Shown here: piece after piece, positions 34,797-45,029 of the stretch
How positions within the stretch are numbered: position 1 is the first letter of the stretch
Layout: the number at the start of each line of letters is the position of its first letter
Source of the DNA: Apiotrichum sp. Y4204
Taxonomy: Eukaryota; Basidiomycota; Tremellomycetes; Trichosporonales; Trichosporonaceae
Direction: 5' to 3'
Length of the DNA stretch: 64,000 nucleotides
Assembly: GCA_025531455.1 (NCBI GenBank)
Contig: JAMYHL010000026.1
Coordinates: 186,001-250,000 of the forward strand
Position numbers and translations under genes: made by a program
Notes under the pieces: generated by a model
Database searches by the model: none
What the model was told of the DNA's origin: nothing
Seen by the model: only the letters and a program-made list of their open reading frames with translations

Positions 34797-36812
34797 TTAC
34801 TTGGAGAACATCTTCTTGATAGCCTCAGTCGAGTACGACTTGGGGCGCTCGAGGGGCATGCCGAGGGCACGGTCCCAGATGAGCTGCGACGCGACACCAA
34901 AGGCGCGCGAGACACCGAACAGGACGGTGTAGAAGTCCTGCTGGTTGAGGCCGTAGTAGGTGAGGAGGACACCCGAGTGGGCGTCAACGTTGGGCCAGGG
35001 GTTCTTGGCCTTGCCGGCCTCGAGGAGAATGTTGGGGACAATCTTGTAGATCTGGCCAACAAGCTTGAAGAACGAGTCGTCGGGGAGGTGGCGGAGGGCA
35101 AACTCGCGCTGGGCAGTGTAACGCGGGTCGGTCTTGCGGAGGACGGCGTGGCCGTAACCGGGGACGACCTGTCCACCCTTGAGGGTCTTCCAGACGTACT
35201 CGGCGACAGCCTCGTCGGTGGGGTTCTCACCGACCTCGGAGCGCATCTTCTGGAGCCAGCGGAGGACCTCCTGGTTGGCAAGACCGTGGAGGGGGCCGGC
35301 GAGACCGTTCAGCGAAGCGGCAAACGAGAGGAAGGGGTCCGAGAGGGCCGAGCCGACAAGGTGGCCAGTGTGGGCCGAGACGTTACCACCCTCGTGGTCC
35401 GAGTGGATGGTGATGTAGAGACGCATAAGCTCAACGAACTCCTTGTTCTCGCCGTAGCCGAGGAGGGTGGCGAGGTTGGCCGAGTAGTCCGCCTTGGGGT
35501 CAATGGGGGGGAGCTTGCCGTCGCCGTAGACGTTGCGGAAGATGCGGCCGGCAATGGCGGGAAGCTTGGCAATGAGGTCCATGGCGTCCTCGTAGGTGGA
35601 CTGCCAGTAGTCACGCTTGTGGACACCCTGGGCGTACGCCTTGGCAAAGGCCGAGTCGTGGTTGAGGGCGGTCACGGCGAGCGAGAACTGCGACATGGGG
35701 TGGAGGGTGTTGGGGCAGCGGTCAATGAGCTCCTTGACAAAGTCGGGGATCTCGGCGCGGGCGGCCCACTCGGCGGAGAGGCCACGGACCTGCTCCTCGG
35801 TGGGGACCTCGCCAGTGACGAGGAGCCAGAAGAGACCCTCGGGGAGGGGCTCGGAGCCACCGGGGGCCTTGGGGAGAGCGGCCTGAGCCTCGGGGATGGT
35901 GAGGCCACGGAAACGGATACCCTCGTCGGCATCGAGGACGGAGCCCTCCCAGATGAGGCCCTGGGGGTTAGCTGAATGCGCGGGGGATTGGGAGAGAGCG
36001 GGCGAGGTAGCAAGGGTCAGAGCGGGTTGAGGCCGGGATACCGGGTCGTAACCAGAGATCACCACCCGGTGTCCGATCTCACCCGCCATTGCCGCTAGCG
36101 CGTCTGGTCTGCTCGGATACGCACCTTGATGCCACGCATACCACCGTAGGCCTGGTCGACGGTGACCTCACCGAACGACTTGTCGCCAAAGTCCTTGCGG
36201 ACCTGCTTGACGTTCTCGATCTCCTTGGGGATGATCTCCTGGAGGCGCTCCTTGAGGGAGACGGCCGAGGCGGGGCTCGAGGCCGAGAAGTTGCGGGCCG
36301 CGAGGGGCGCGCGGAGCTGGGAGAGTCAGTATGAGAGCTCGGGCATCGATGCAGGCGAGGCGTCGTGCTCTTGCACGGGGCTGCACGGGGCTGTGGAGCG
36401 TGGATGTTGGAGTGCAGAGTGCTGGGGCAGGTGTGGTTGGGGCTCGGGTGTTGGAGCTGGGTGGGAATGGAGCGCGGCCGTGGGAGGAACCGCGCCGTTC
36501 CCACAGGTGCAACAGGCACGCACCCCGCCCGTCGCTACCATCGTCGGCGCCGTCGCCATCGCCGTGCCCGGCGACGCGGTGCGGTGCGAGTACGCGAGGG
36601 GAAAGAACCCCGTAGAAGGAAAGAAAAAAAAATAGCCAGCCTGCAGCCCAAAAAAAAGGGAGCTACGGAGCGATTGCCGCGCTCAATACACACCGCCCCA
36701 ACACGCAAAACAGCCGACAGCGGGAGCCACAAAACATCACCTCGCCGCCATCGATGTGCGTCTGCGCGCTACTCACCTGGGTGCGGAGGGCGTTGCGGGT
36801 GGAAGAGAGCAT
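34797..36812 (-). CDS. CIT1: Citrate synthase, mitochondrial
   Basis: First enzyme of the TCA cycle: oxaloacetate plus acetyl-CoA to citrate. Exons (minus): 36812-36777, 36316-36125, 35960-34797; 463 aa. The N-terminus [20 protein letters not shown] with downstream RNFSASS is a classic Arg/Ser-rich mitochondrial presequence. Catalytic residues sit in [11 protein letters not shown] (His), [15 protein letters not shown] (His) and NVDAHSG (Asp). The C-terminus KKMFSK is not a peroxisomal SKL signal, so matrix location is expected. The acceptor of intron 2 was placed at the CCCCCAG before GGC CTC ATC TGG because this restores the conserved [13 protein letters not shown]. Intron 1 is 460 nt, long for this locus. 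Intron 2 contains an in-frame ATG at 36089 that is open into exon 3. Confidence 0.96.
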
Positions 36813-38288
36813 TTTGGGTGAGGTGCGGATGGGGGGATGATCCGGATATGGGATGGGGAGAAAGAGAAAAATCAAAAGAGCCGGGGGGGGGGGCGTGGTT
36901 GATGTATTATCCGAGAAAATAGCAGGGAGAGGACCCTGGGGGAAGAGGCGAGTTGGAGTTGGTGGGGTGCCAGCTGGGTGCAACAGCCGCAACAGCCAGG
37001 AAAGAGTCAGTGGGGATTACGAGGGTACGTGCTGCTTGCCTGCTGCTTGCCTGCTGCTGCATGCTGCTGGTGACGACCGAACTCTCCCGGAGACGGATTC
37101 CTATTTGCCATTGGCATCTACGAGTCTCTGTCCCTCGGTCGGTTCGGGCTCCTTGTGCTCTTGGGTCATGCCGGTGACGCTCTTCCAACTCTGTCCAAGG
37201 TCAATGATGCATGCATCCGAGCGCCGACGACACGCGGGCAGCCCTGGAAAACACCCTGCCTCTCCAAACCCCTTTACCTTGGGGTCCCAAGAGGTCCCAA
37301 GCCCAAGAGGTCCCACTCCCCCCGCCCCGACTTTTCTTGCAGATCAAAGACGGGCCGTCAAGCCGAAGTATCGCCGACGGACAAAAACCCCGTCGCAACC
37401 ATCAACATCTTGTCTCTCGAGCTCTCTCGCAATGCAGATGATCCATAAACTCCTACCTCGCAGCTCCATCCTCAACCCCGCATGCATGCCCTGTTTTCCT
37501 TGGGTGGGATTCCTATTGGGCACACACGCACGCACCCCGGCCGTCGTCGCCCCGCTGGATACTGTAGCTTCCCGCCCCGTCTCCCAGCTCACTGCTCCAG
37601 AGATTGTTCTCGCTCCCAAGGTCCAAATCTCCAAGGTCCCACCCACCCATCCTCCCCTCCCCACGACGTCATCCCCGCCCCCCGTTCCGAAGCCCCGCTG
37701 CGCCGCTGCCCGCTGCCCGCTGGCCCCCCGCATATTCACCCATCCATATCCATCCGCATGACACGTATCAGATCATCCGATCATGGCGCATTATGGCACG
37801 ACAGGCACTGTTACTTACTACTGGCCACTGACACTGGCACTGCCGGCTTGGCCTCTCCTCTCAACCCCCCTATGCCCCGTTGCTCTGGAGCTCTGGGCTG
37901 AACCCGCTGACCACAGGTCTCACCTCTCTAGCCTGCTTCATCGCACTGTCTCAGGCCGCTGCTGCACTGGCCGCAGCGCCTTCGGCCAGCGGACATACAC
38001 CCCACACCCGCCGAGCCACCATCAATCACATGCCACCCGCCCGATCTCCATCGAATCTGCCGCACTTCGGCTGGCGTCTCGGCTGTGCTTCCGCCCTAGT
38101 CTGCCTCACTCCTCCGTCACTGCTCTGCTCCACATACACTGTCACTCTCTACACTCTCTACTGTATAGCATGTTTATGGATTGGATGGTACTCGTGCAGC
38201 GGTACCGTGGTAAATTACTCTACCCTTGCTCCTAGCTCCTAAAGTCGTCGTCGCCATCGCACCTGCCTCTACATCGCCTCTTCGGCAT
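36813..38288. other. CIT1 upstream region and CCT5 3' flank: no gene seen
   Basis: About 1.5 kb between the CIT1 start and the CCT5 stop, both on the minus strand. It contains G- and C-runs near 36890 and C-rich words near 37.3 and 37.7 kb. A 302-codon open frame on the plus strand (36853-37761) lacks any motif and has a composition explained by GC-rich, stop-poor DNA, so I do not call it. The CIT1 promoter should lie in the right-adjacent few hundred bases. Confidence 0.5.
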
Positions 38289-41200
38289 CTATGCCAGCTC
38301 GTCGGGGAGCGTGGTAATCACATCGTCCACCTTCAGGATCATGCGCACAACCTGCGTGGCGAGCAGCAGCTGCTGGCGCTTCGAGATGAGCGGGTCGTAC
38401 ACAAACTGATCACGCATGTCTGTGGCGTTAGCACCCGTGCACAGACCAGGCATGACCCCGCTTTCATTGTCTCCTCGCAGCCACCCATGTTCCAGCACCA
38501 GTTACACCGTTGCTCCGAGATCCAAAACACCCTGCTACTGCCGCGTATCCCCGGCCGTCCACCATCCGAAAAAAAAGAGTCATCACGCCACACTCACCAT
38601 TGTCTCCACGGCCCATGCAGTCAATGCCCAAGCGCGGGTTCTTCTCGGTAACCTGACGCGACTTGACATCCGCAAGCGTGTCAATCGGCGACAGGCCAGA
38701 GTTCTCGGCAAGGGCCAGGGGGATCGCATCCAGTGCCTGGGCGAACGCGCGCATAGCGTACTGCTCAATTGTGGGGATCTGGAGTCTGTCAGCATCCATC
38801 GGGGGCGGGGAAACTGGGGCACATGGCGGGAGGAAGCCTCGGACTGGGTCACAAACGAAGCGGGGAAACACGTTGACCACCCGGGGAACGGCCCGGAGAG
38901 GGCCGGGGGAACACGGTTGCCGCCAAGGGGCCGCTCAAGGGCCCACGGGGCCCCAGATGAAACTCACCTCGTCGGCCTTTTTCGCAACAGCAATCGAGGC
39001 ACAAATCTCTGCCGCGCCACCACCGTACACGACACGGTTATCCCGCACCAAGTTGCGCACAACACAGATGGCGTCGTGCAGGGCGCGCTTGGCCTCGTCG
39101 ATGATCTTCCGTCAGCCACATGTTTAATCAAACTGCTTGTTTCAGTGCTTGTTTTTACTCACCATCTTGTTGCTGCCACGGACAAAGACAGTGACCGCAC
39201 GCGAGTTGGCGCACTCCTCGATAACCAGCATCTTCTCCTTGGTCGTGCCAAACGAGAGCTCGCGCACAATGCCAGCGTGGCCGAGCTTGTCCGCAGAGAG
39301 GTCCTCGAAGCGGGGCACGATGCGGCCGTTCGTCGCAATGGCAATGAGCTCAATCTCGGGACCACCAACCCAGCGAACAGCAGGAAGCTCGTTCTGCATG
39401 AGCAGGTGGTTGGCCTCGTCGTCAAAGCCCCACTGGCAGATGACAAGGTTGGCGCCGGTGTCCTTAACCCTGAGGGTCAGCATGTGAAGCAGGATGAGGC
39501 TAATTTATCCGCGTATTTTCCGCGATCCAGCCACACTCACATCGAGATCATCTCCAGGAACTTCTTCTTCTCGTATTCCTGAAGCTTCTTGTACTCGTCA
39601 ACCGACTCAATGTCAAGCTTGTGCTTGGTCTTAGGGCGGGGAGGCTCGAAGGGACAGGTGAGGATGGCAATCTTGGCGTCCTCGACCTTGTGGGGCATCT
39701 GCGGGTGGGAAAAGTCCTTGTCGACAACAACACCGTGGACGAGGTTCGTGTCCTCGAGCCCACCACCAACCTTGCCGTCAACCTTAATGAGCTCAAAGTC
39801 GACGTCGCGGCGCTCGAGGTCGGCAACGGCAAGGACAGCATCGACAGCAATGTGGGCAAACTTGTCGTGGGCAATGGAGACGATCTTGGATCCGAGGGCA
39901 GTCTTCGCCGTCTTGACCAGGTTGGTCGTGTCCTCCTTGCTGAAGGAGATGCTGTCGGCGACGCGGTCCAGCTCGGCAACAGCAATCTCACACGCCTTCT
40001 CGTAGCCGTCCGCAATACGCATCGGGTGGATGCCGCGGTCGAGCAGAGAGAGTGCCGAGGAAAGGAGCGCACCCGCGAGCACTGAGGTCAGCGGACGTGA
40101 TCCACAGCTGAGCATAAGAAGCAAGGGAGCCCATGTTTGGGGAAGTTAGACGAGCGCCATGAGATATCTTGTTGATGGGCTTGAGGCAACTCGTGCAGTC
40201 GTGTTGTTGACTAAAAGTCTCTTGGTGTTCCATCATTCGGACCATCAGGGCCACCCACAGGTACTCACCAACAACGCCAGTTGTGCCGTCACCAATCTCA
40301 TCGTCCTGCGACTTGGAGACCTGGGCGTCAGCTCTGGAGTCCTGGAAATGTAGAAATGGTGGGACGTGACCGGCGGGCTGACCACCTGTGGCTCCAGAAC
40401 GCAAGAGCCGTGAGGAGCTGCAATCGGCCGCGCCATGCAAGGAAGATACGAAGCAAGACTAGACCCCCGCAACGGCCGTCCTGCAAGCGGCGGGAGTGGC
40501 CAGTGCCCAGCGTGAACAGCTCGCGATCACTCGCCACAAATGGTGACCTCTGTGCACACTATCGCGCGCACAGGACCCATCCCGGACTCGGCAGCGGCAG
40601 CACAGCGTTGGGCGATGGCACGGTGTGGCGACAACCGCAGCCAGCGGATTGCTCCATCACGACGGTTCTCGAAACTCGACTGGATTCCTCAAAGCTGGGT
40701 CTATGCGAATCGAACAGCTTTGGGAAAGCAACAGCCAAGACGCGTAACGCAATGCTGGAACGCTCCCGCCCCCGCTTCTCCGCATCCCAGTCACAACCAG
40801 CCAACGCACCTCAACAAGCAGCTTTGCGATCTGGTGGTCGACCTCCATCTGCGAGAGAATGGTAGCACCGTCGTTGGTGACGGTAATGTCGCCATCGGGG
40901 GAGATGAGAATCTTGTCGAGTCCACGCGGGCCGAGCGACGACTTGATAATGTTGGTCACTGGGGTCAGTGGTGCTAGCGCGTCGAGCGGTGTGGAACGTC
41001 GGGAGGAAGACGGAATAAGAAGAGATGCGGCCAGCATAAATCATCTCGCGCTCCTGGTTCTCCCTCCCGTTCCCGCCCCACGCATGACACGTACCGGAAC
41101 GCGCGGCGAGAATGTGGCTCTGGACGTCAGCTCTTGAACGGTTTCCAACAACCCACGCGAATAGCTTCGAGGCCGTGCGTGCGGACCTTCTTGCCCTGCT

Positions 41201-41390
41201 CGCTGCTGTCAGTAGGAAAGCGTTAGCACAAGCATACCGGACAATGATGAACGGGCGGCCGTTCTGGAGGAAAGTCAGCAACAGTCATAAAGAGTGGAGG
41301 CGCGCGGCTCTGAAAGTTGCCAGGGGGGCGCCGACTCACCTCGTCCTGCGCGTACACTGCCTGGCCGGGGTTGATCTGGTCGAGCGACAT
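38289..41390 (-). CDS. CCT5: CCT/TRiC chaperonin subunit epsilon
   Basis: One of eight paralogous subunits of the cytosolic chaperonin that folds actin and tubulin. Eleven exons (minus): 41390-41340, 41263-41238, 41202-41157, 41119-41095, 40958-40810, 40320-40269, 40081-39541, 39469-39163, 39105-38968, 38778-38598, 38419-38289; 548 aa. Signatures: [42 protein letters not shown] (ATP-binding loop), [60 protein letters not shown] and LGIDCMGRG. The [13 protein letters not shown] segment identifies the epsilon subunit. Exons 2 and 4 are only 26 and 25 nt, and intron 5 is 489 nt. Exon 3 has a tandem CAGCAG acceptor; the second site matches the family. Divergent from the Alba-domain gene. Confidence 0.95.
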
Positions 41391-41798
41391 GGCTGCTGCT
41401 CGTGTGTTTTGGGGAGAAAGATGAAAAGGCAGATGTGGAGAGAGGAGAGGAGGGAAAAAAGTCCAAGATGGCGAGAGAATGTCGAGGAAACAGCGCGACG
41501 CAACAACTGACGACGACGACAACGCGCAACTCTACGCAAAGCAACAACCGACGAGAAAGATCGACGCTGTGAAAAACGCGTGTCGCGCGTGGAGGTACAC
41601 GGCAGAGGCGCCTAAAACCCGATAGGCACCTCAATTCACGTGAAGGGTTTTTGCCACCGCAATTAGGCGTCCCGTTATCTCAGGCGACTGACGTTCCTCG
41701 AGCTCGAGATTTCTGTCCAGCATGCAGCCAGGATTTCATCATCGAGAGCATTGTACGAGTGTTTGTTGTTGTCGACATTGACATCGACGCCTGCCACA
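41391..41798. promoter_or_regulatory. Divergent promoter, CCT5 / Alba-domain gene
   Basis: A spacer of 408 bp between two divergent start codons. It contains a ten-base palindrome around CACGTG (41635-41644), roughly central. The CCT5-proximal side is purine-rich on the plus strand, meaning a pyrimidine-rich leader on the CCT5 sense strand. Confidence 0.55.
41635..41644. promoter_or_regulatory. Palindromic E-box TTCACGTGAA
   Basis: Ten-base perfect palindrome with CACGTG core in a divergent promoter. It is similar to the E-box at 3644 in the other divergent promoter of a translation gene. Function is inferred. Confidence 0.45.
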
Positions 41799-42560
41799 AT
41801 GACCGAGCACGTTCTGCGCATCACAACATCAGGCAGCGTCTCATCCTACGCGTCGAGCGCGCTCTCCTTTCTCTCCGTGAGCATTCCCCCATGTTCTCAC
41901 TGACATCAGGACGACCCCCACACGCCGGTCGTACTCACAACGCGGCCAGATGGCGACAAGGGGGCAGAGGGGAGCAAGAAGGGCACACTACACCCCAGCA
42001 CACTTGCGGCGCCCCGTCTCGTCTCTGTCGTTGAGATGGTCAAGCGCCGCCACCCCGGCTTGTGGCAGTACAATGAGAGCGGGCTCGTCGTGCCTGTTGC
42101 GGAGGAGCGGCCGAGCCTCGAGCGCGTGCTGGAGGGCAAGACCAAGTGAGTGGGAGGAAGACGGGGTGAAGTGGTGTATATTACCCCCCGCGCTGCTGCT
42201 CTCTCTCTTCAAGACGGAGATGCTGACAACAGACCGAAAATGACCCACTCGCCATACCTCCAAATCACGCTGTCGACACGTCCACTGGGCCTCGAGACTC
42301 GGCGAAACGTGACGTGCCAGCGCGGAGCGAAGGAGGGAGAGGGGCAGCAGGGGAAGAAGAAGGCCAAGGGGAGAGGAAAGAAAGAAGGTGCAGAGGGCGA
42401 GGGAATGGTCGTGGATGAGGTCGCCGCAGCAACGGACGTCACGACTGATGGCGACGATCTCTCTCCAGCGACCACTACGGTAGCATGGGAAGAATTGGAG
42501 CGGAGAGGAAAACGCAAGTCTGAGGCGGGTGGTGGCGCCTCGAAGCGCGCGCGGAGGTAG
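41799..42560 (+). CDS. Alba-domain nucleic-acid-binding protein (possible RNase P/MRP subunit)
   Basis: Exons 41799-41876, 41910-42145 and 42233-42560; 213 aa. The first intron is only 33 nt. The N-terminal half follows the Alba fold: strand HVLRITTSGSVSSYASSAL, then after an acidic loop APRLVSVVEMVKRRHPGLWQYNESG, and finally the strand SPYLQITLSTRP. These correspond to the first strand and helix, the central helix with its basic end, and the last strand of Alba proteins such as Rpp20/Rpp25-type subunits. Residues about 130-213 form a low-complexity Lys/Gly/Glu-rich tail ending in basic KRARR, a probable nuclear signal and RNA-binding tail. Membership of RNase P/MRP is inference; a general Alba RNA-binding protein is the alternative. 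Confidence 0.8.
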
Positions 42561-43009
42561 TCGCGGAGGTCATCATGGCGGCGAATTGTACGATACTACA
42601 GCATGGCATTTGGGCATTTTCGATTCCATTGACATGGCCTGGTCACTGACTGACACTGTTATACTCACTTGTGACAGTCACTCACGCTTTCCTCTCCCTT
42701 CATCGAGCGCAACCGACTGCTCTGATCGACTATTTGCATCAGACTATGGGTACAACAACGACTCTGCACCGGAAAGCGTGGTGTTTGGTCGAGAGGAAGA
42801 ACTATAAGCGCCATATGGAAATGCTGGTGGGGAGTTTCGCGTACGCGAATCTGCATCCCGTGGGGAAGGAATGCAAGGTGTTGGGGCATGGGAGCGGGGA
42901 ATGGGTGCTCGGGGTATGCGTGCGCGATGCGCATTTCGGGTTGTGAGAAGAAGAGTTCGGGGGGGATATGAAAGAGGGAGAGTGTCCGGGATCACAATTG
43001 TTGTGGTAT
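42561..43009. other. Convergent intergenic spacer
   Basis: 449 bp between the stop codons of the Alba-domain gene (+) and the amylase-family gene (-). It should hold both 3' UTRs. No gene or repeat seen. Confidence 0.55.
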
Positions 43010-45029
43010 TTAGGAAAGGTAGGCAAGTGCAGCAGCCAAAAGGACGCCTAGGCTGGCTGGTGCGGCAGAAAAGGTTGCGGAAGACTTTTGGCCTGTGTGG
43101 TTGGACTCGAGAATGCCCAGCTGTTCGTCGGTGCACAGTTTGAGCTTCTTGGCGTCCTCGACGAGCATAAAGACGTACGGCAGACCGCCGTAGCCCTCCT
43201 GCGAGTACGAGACAGAGAGGGAGCCGCCAGAGCCAGTGGCAAACTCCCTGCAGCTGAGGAGATCAACGACAGCCTTGTTGCGCGGCCAGCCGACGTTGGA
43301 AACAGCAAAGCTGGCCGCCTGCGGTGGCGAGCCGCGGTTCGTGAGCATCATGATGATGGGGCCCTTGCGGATGGCCACGTCGTTGTCGGTGTAGCCGATG
43401 ATCTCCGCCCTGTAGTCCATGTACGAGACACCATTGAAGCCCATGTTGAGCTCAATCATCTGCTTGCGAATCTTGTTCAGACGCGCCATGGTCTGCAGGG
43501 TCGACGTGTTCTGGTATCCGCCGCCCTCCATCTCCCACAAAGCGGCACGGTTGTACTGTCGTGTTAGTGACGTGACCAGCTGCACTTAGGAAGGCAAATA
43601 CTCACAGGGTCCGCATTGCCAAATTGCATGTCCTGCTCCTGGCCGTAGTAGATAATCGGAATGCCGTCGAAGAGGAACTGGGGAACCATGGCGTTGAGAA
43701 TGAGACGGGGGTCGGCAGTGATGTTGTGGATGCGGGGCAGGTCGTGGTTCTCCAAAAAGTTACCCAAGTATTGAGGGTTGGGGAACGACCGGATGGTGTT
43801 CTGGGCAAGGTTGATGAAGGCCGACATGTTCTGAGTCGGGGCTTCCTGCGAAAAGGCCTTGGCGAGACCAAAGTAAAGCGGGAAACCAAGCACGCTGTCC
43901 ATCCACTGCTGAGTCTGGAACTGGGAGGCGAAGCCGATGTCGTCGCCGTACACCTCGCCGATGCAAAAGACGCCAGCGGCCTGGCAGAATCCAGGCCAAA
44001 ACGGTCCGGGGATGTGTTTGGCAGCGTCGATGCGCAGGCCGTCAACCTTGTACTTCACAACAAACTCTGCGATCCAATTCTGCAGCGCCGCCTGAACTTT
44101 GGGGCTTTCGGTGTTGACATCCATGAGCGGCAGCTTGTCGTCACCGAGCCAGCAGTATTCGACGGAGGTCTGGTTGTTGTAGTCGATTGGGCACCACGGG
44201 TGGTACTCGTCCGGGTCGGTCCAGTAAGCCCCGTCGGCAACGAGGTCCTCAGACGAGAGTGCAGTCAGATTGCTGAGTGCGGGGATGTTGTTGACGGCAA
44301 CGTCGACCATGAGGTACATGCCCCGCTTGTGCACTGCATCAGAGAGGGCCATCAGATCGCTCTCATCGCCGAAGCGGGGGTTGAGTTGTGTTGGATCGTT
44401 GACCCAGTAACCGTGGTATGCAAAGCCATATGGTGTCGCGACATCCATGTTCTTGCTGGTCGGCGAAATCCAAATGGCATCTGCGCCGGTGCTCTGAATG
44501 TAGTCGAGCTTGTCGATGATGGAGCGCCATGTTCCTCCACACCACCTGGGGGTCAGGACACGAAATCAATCAAGGAGGCCACGATCTTCCAACCGTTTTG
44601 TTTATGCCTCCACTCGCACGTACGTCTGAAGTTTGGGGTCACATGGGTCGGGTATGGGACTTGTGCGCGCTGGTGCGTCGTTTGATGGTGGCGCGAAGCG
44701 ATCAGTAACAATCCTGCCGGCGTCAGTAATCCGTGATGAGATCTCAGAAGATTGTTGATGAAGTGCGATGGAAGAATGTGGCAAGCTGGCAGCCGAGTAA
44801 TCCGGAGTGGAATGTGCCTGGGGAATGCCGGCTGTCGGCTGCACAGGCGTACAGTTCCTTGATGTCGCTGGCCGGCAGACGACCACGCCACAGAGGATGT
44901 TCACGCAACGGAGATCTCGTTGGAGCAATGCACGTACTGGTAGAGGGAGCGAGATTTCCATTGCTCGGCGGTTGCGGCGGACACTGCGCGCAGCGCGGCG
45001 GCTGCTACGAGTGCGGCGGAAATGCGCAT
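43010..45029 (-). CDS. GH13 alpha-amylase-family protein, secreted, probably GPI-anchored
   Basis: Exons (minus): 45029-44938, 44713-44624, 44545-43606, 43555-43010; 555 aa. A signal peptide (MRISAALVAAAALRAVSA) opens the protein. The GH13 barrel shows CGGTW, DGLRIDAAKH (nucleophile D234), GEVY (acid/base E258) and FLENHD (D329), so the catalytic triad is intact. Conserved region I reads DVAVNN (142-147), with Asn147 where fungal alpha-amylases have His (usual DVVANH). The C-terminus (about 20 residues after SSATFSAAP) is Ala/Leu-rich and ends the protein without charged residues, as in a GPI-attachment signal. No starch-binding domain. GPI-anchored fungal GH13 proteins with altered conserved residues include 4-alpha-glucanotransferases (Aspergillus Agt type) acting on wall alpha-glucan; that activity here is inference. 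The exon 2/3 junction was set at AC|GTACGT to restore TWCGGTW. Confidence 0.9.

Noticed and set aside
34716..35975. 419-codon open frame opposite CIT1
   Set aside because: Antisense shadow of the conserved citrate synthase exon 3; no family resemblance of its own.
36853..37761. 302-codon frame upstream of CIT1
   Set aside because: No motif, no splice partners, low-complexity Pro/Ser/Arg composition in a promoter region.
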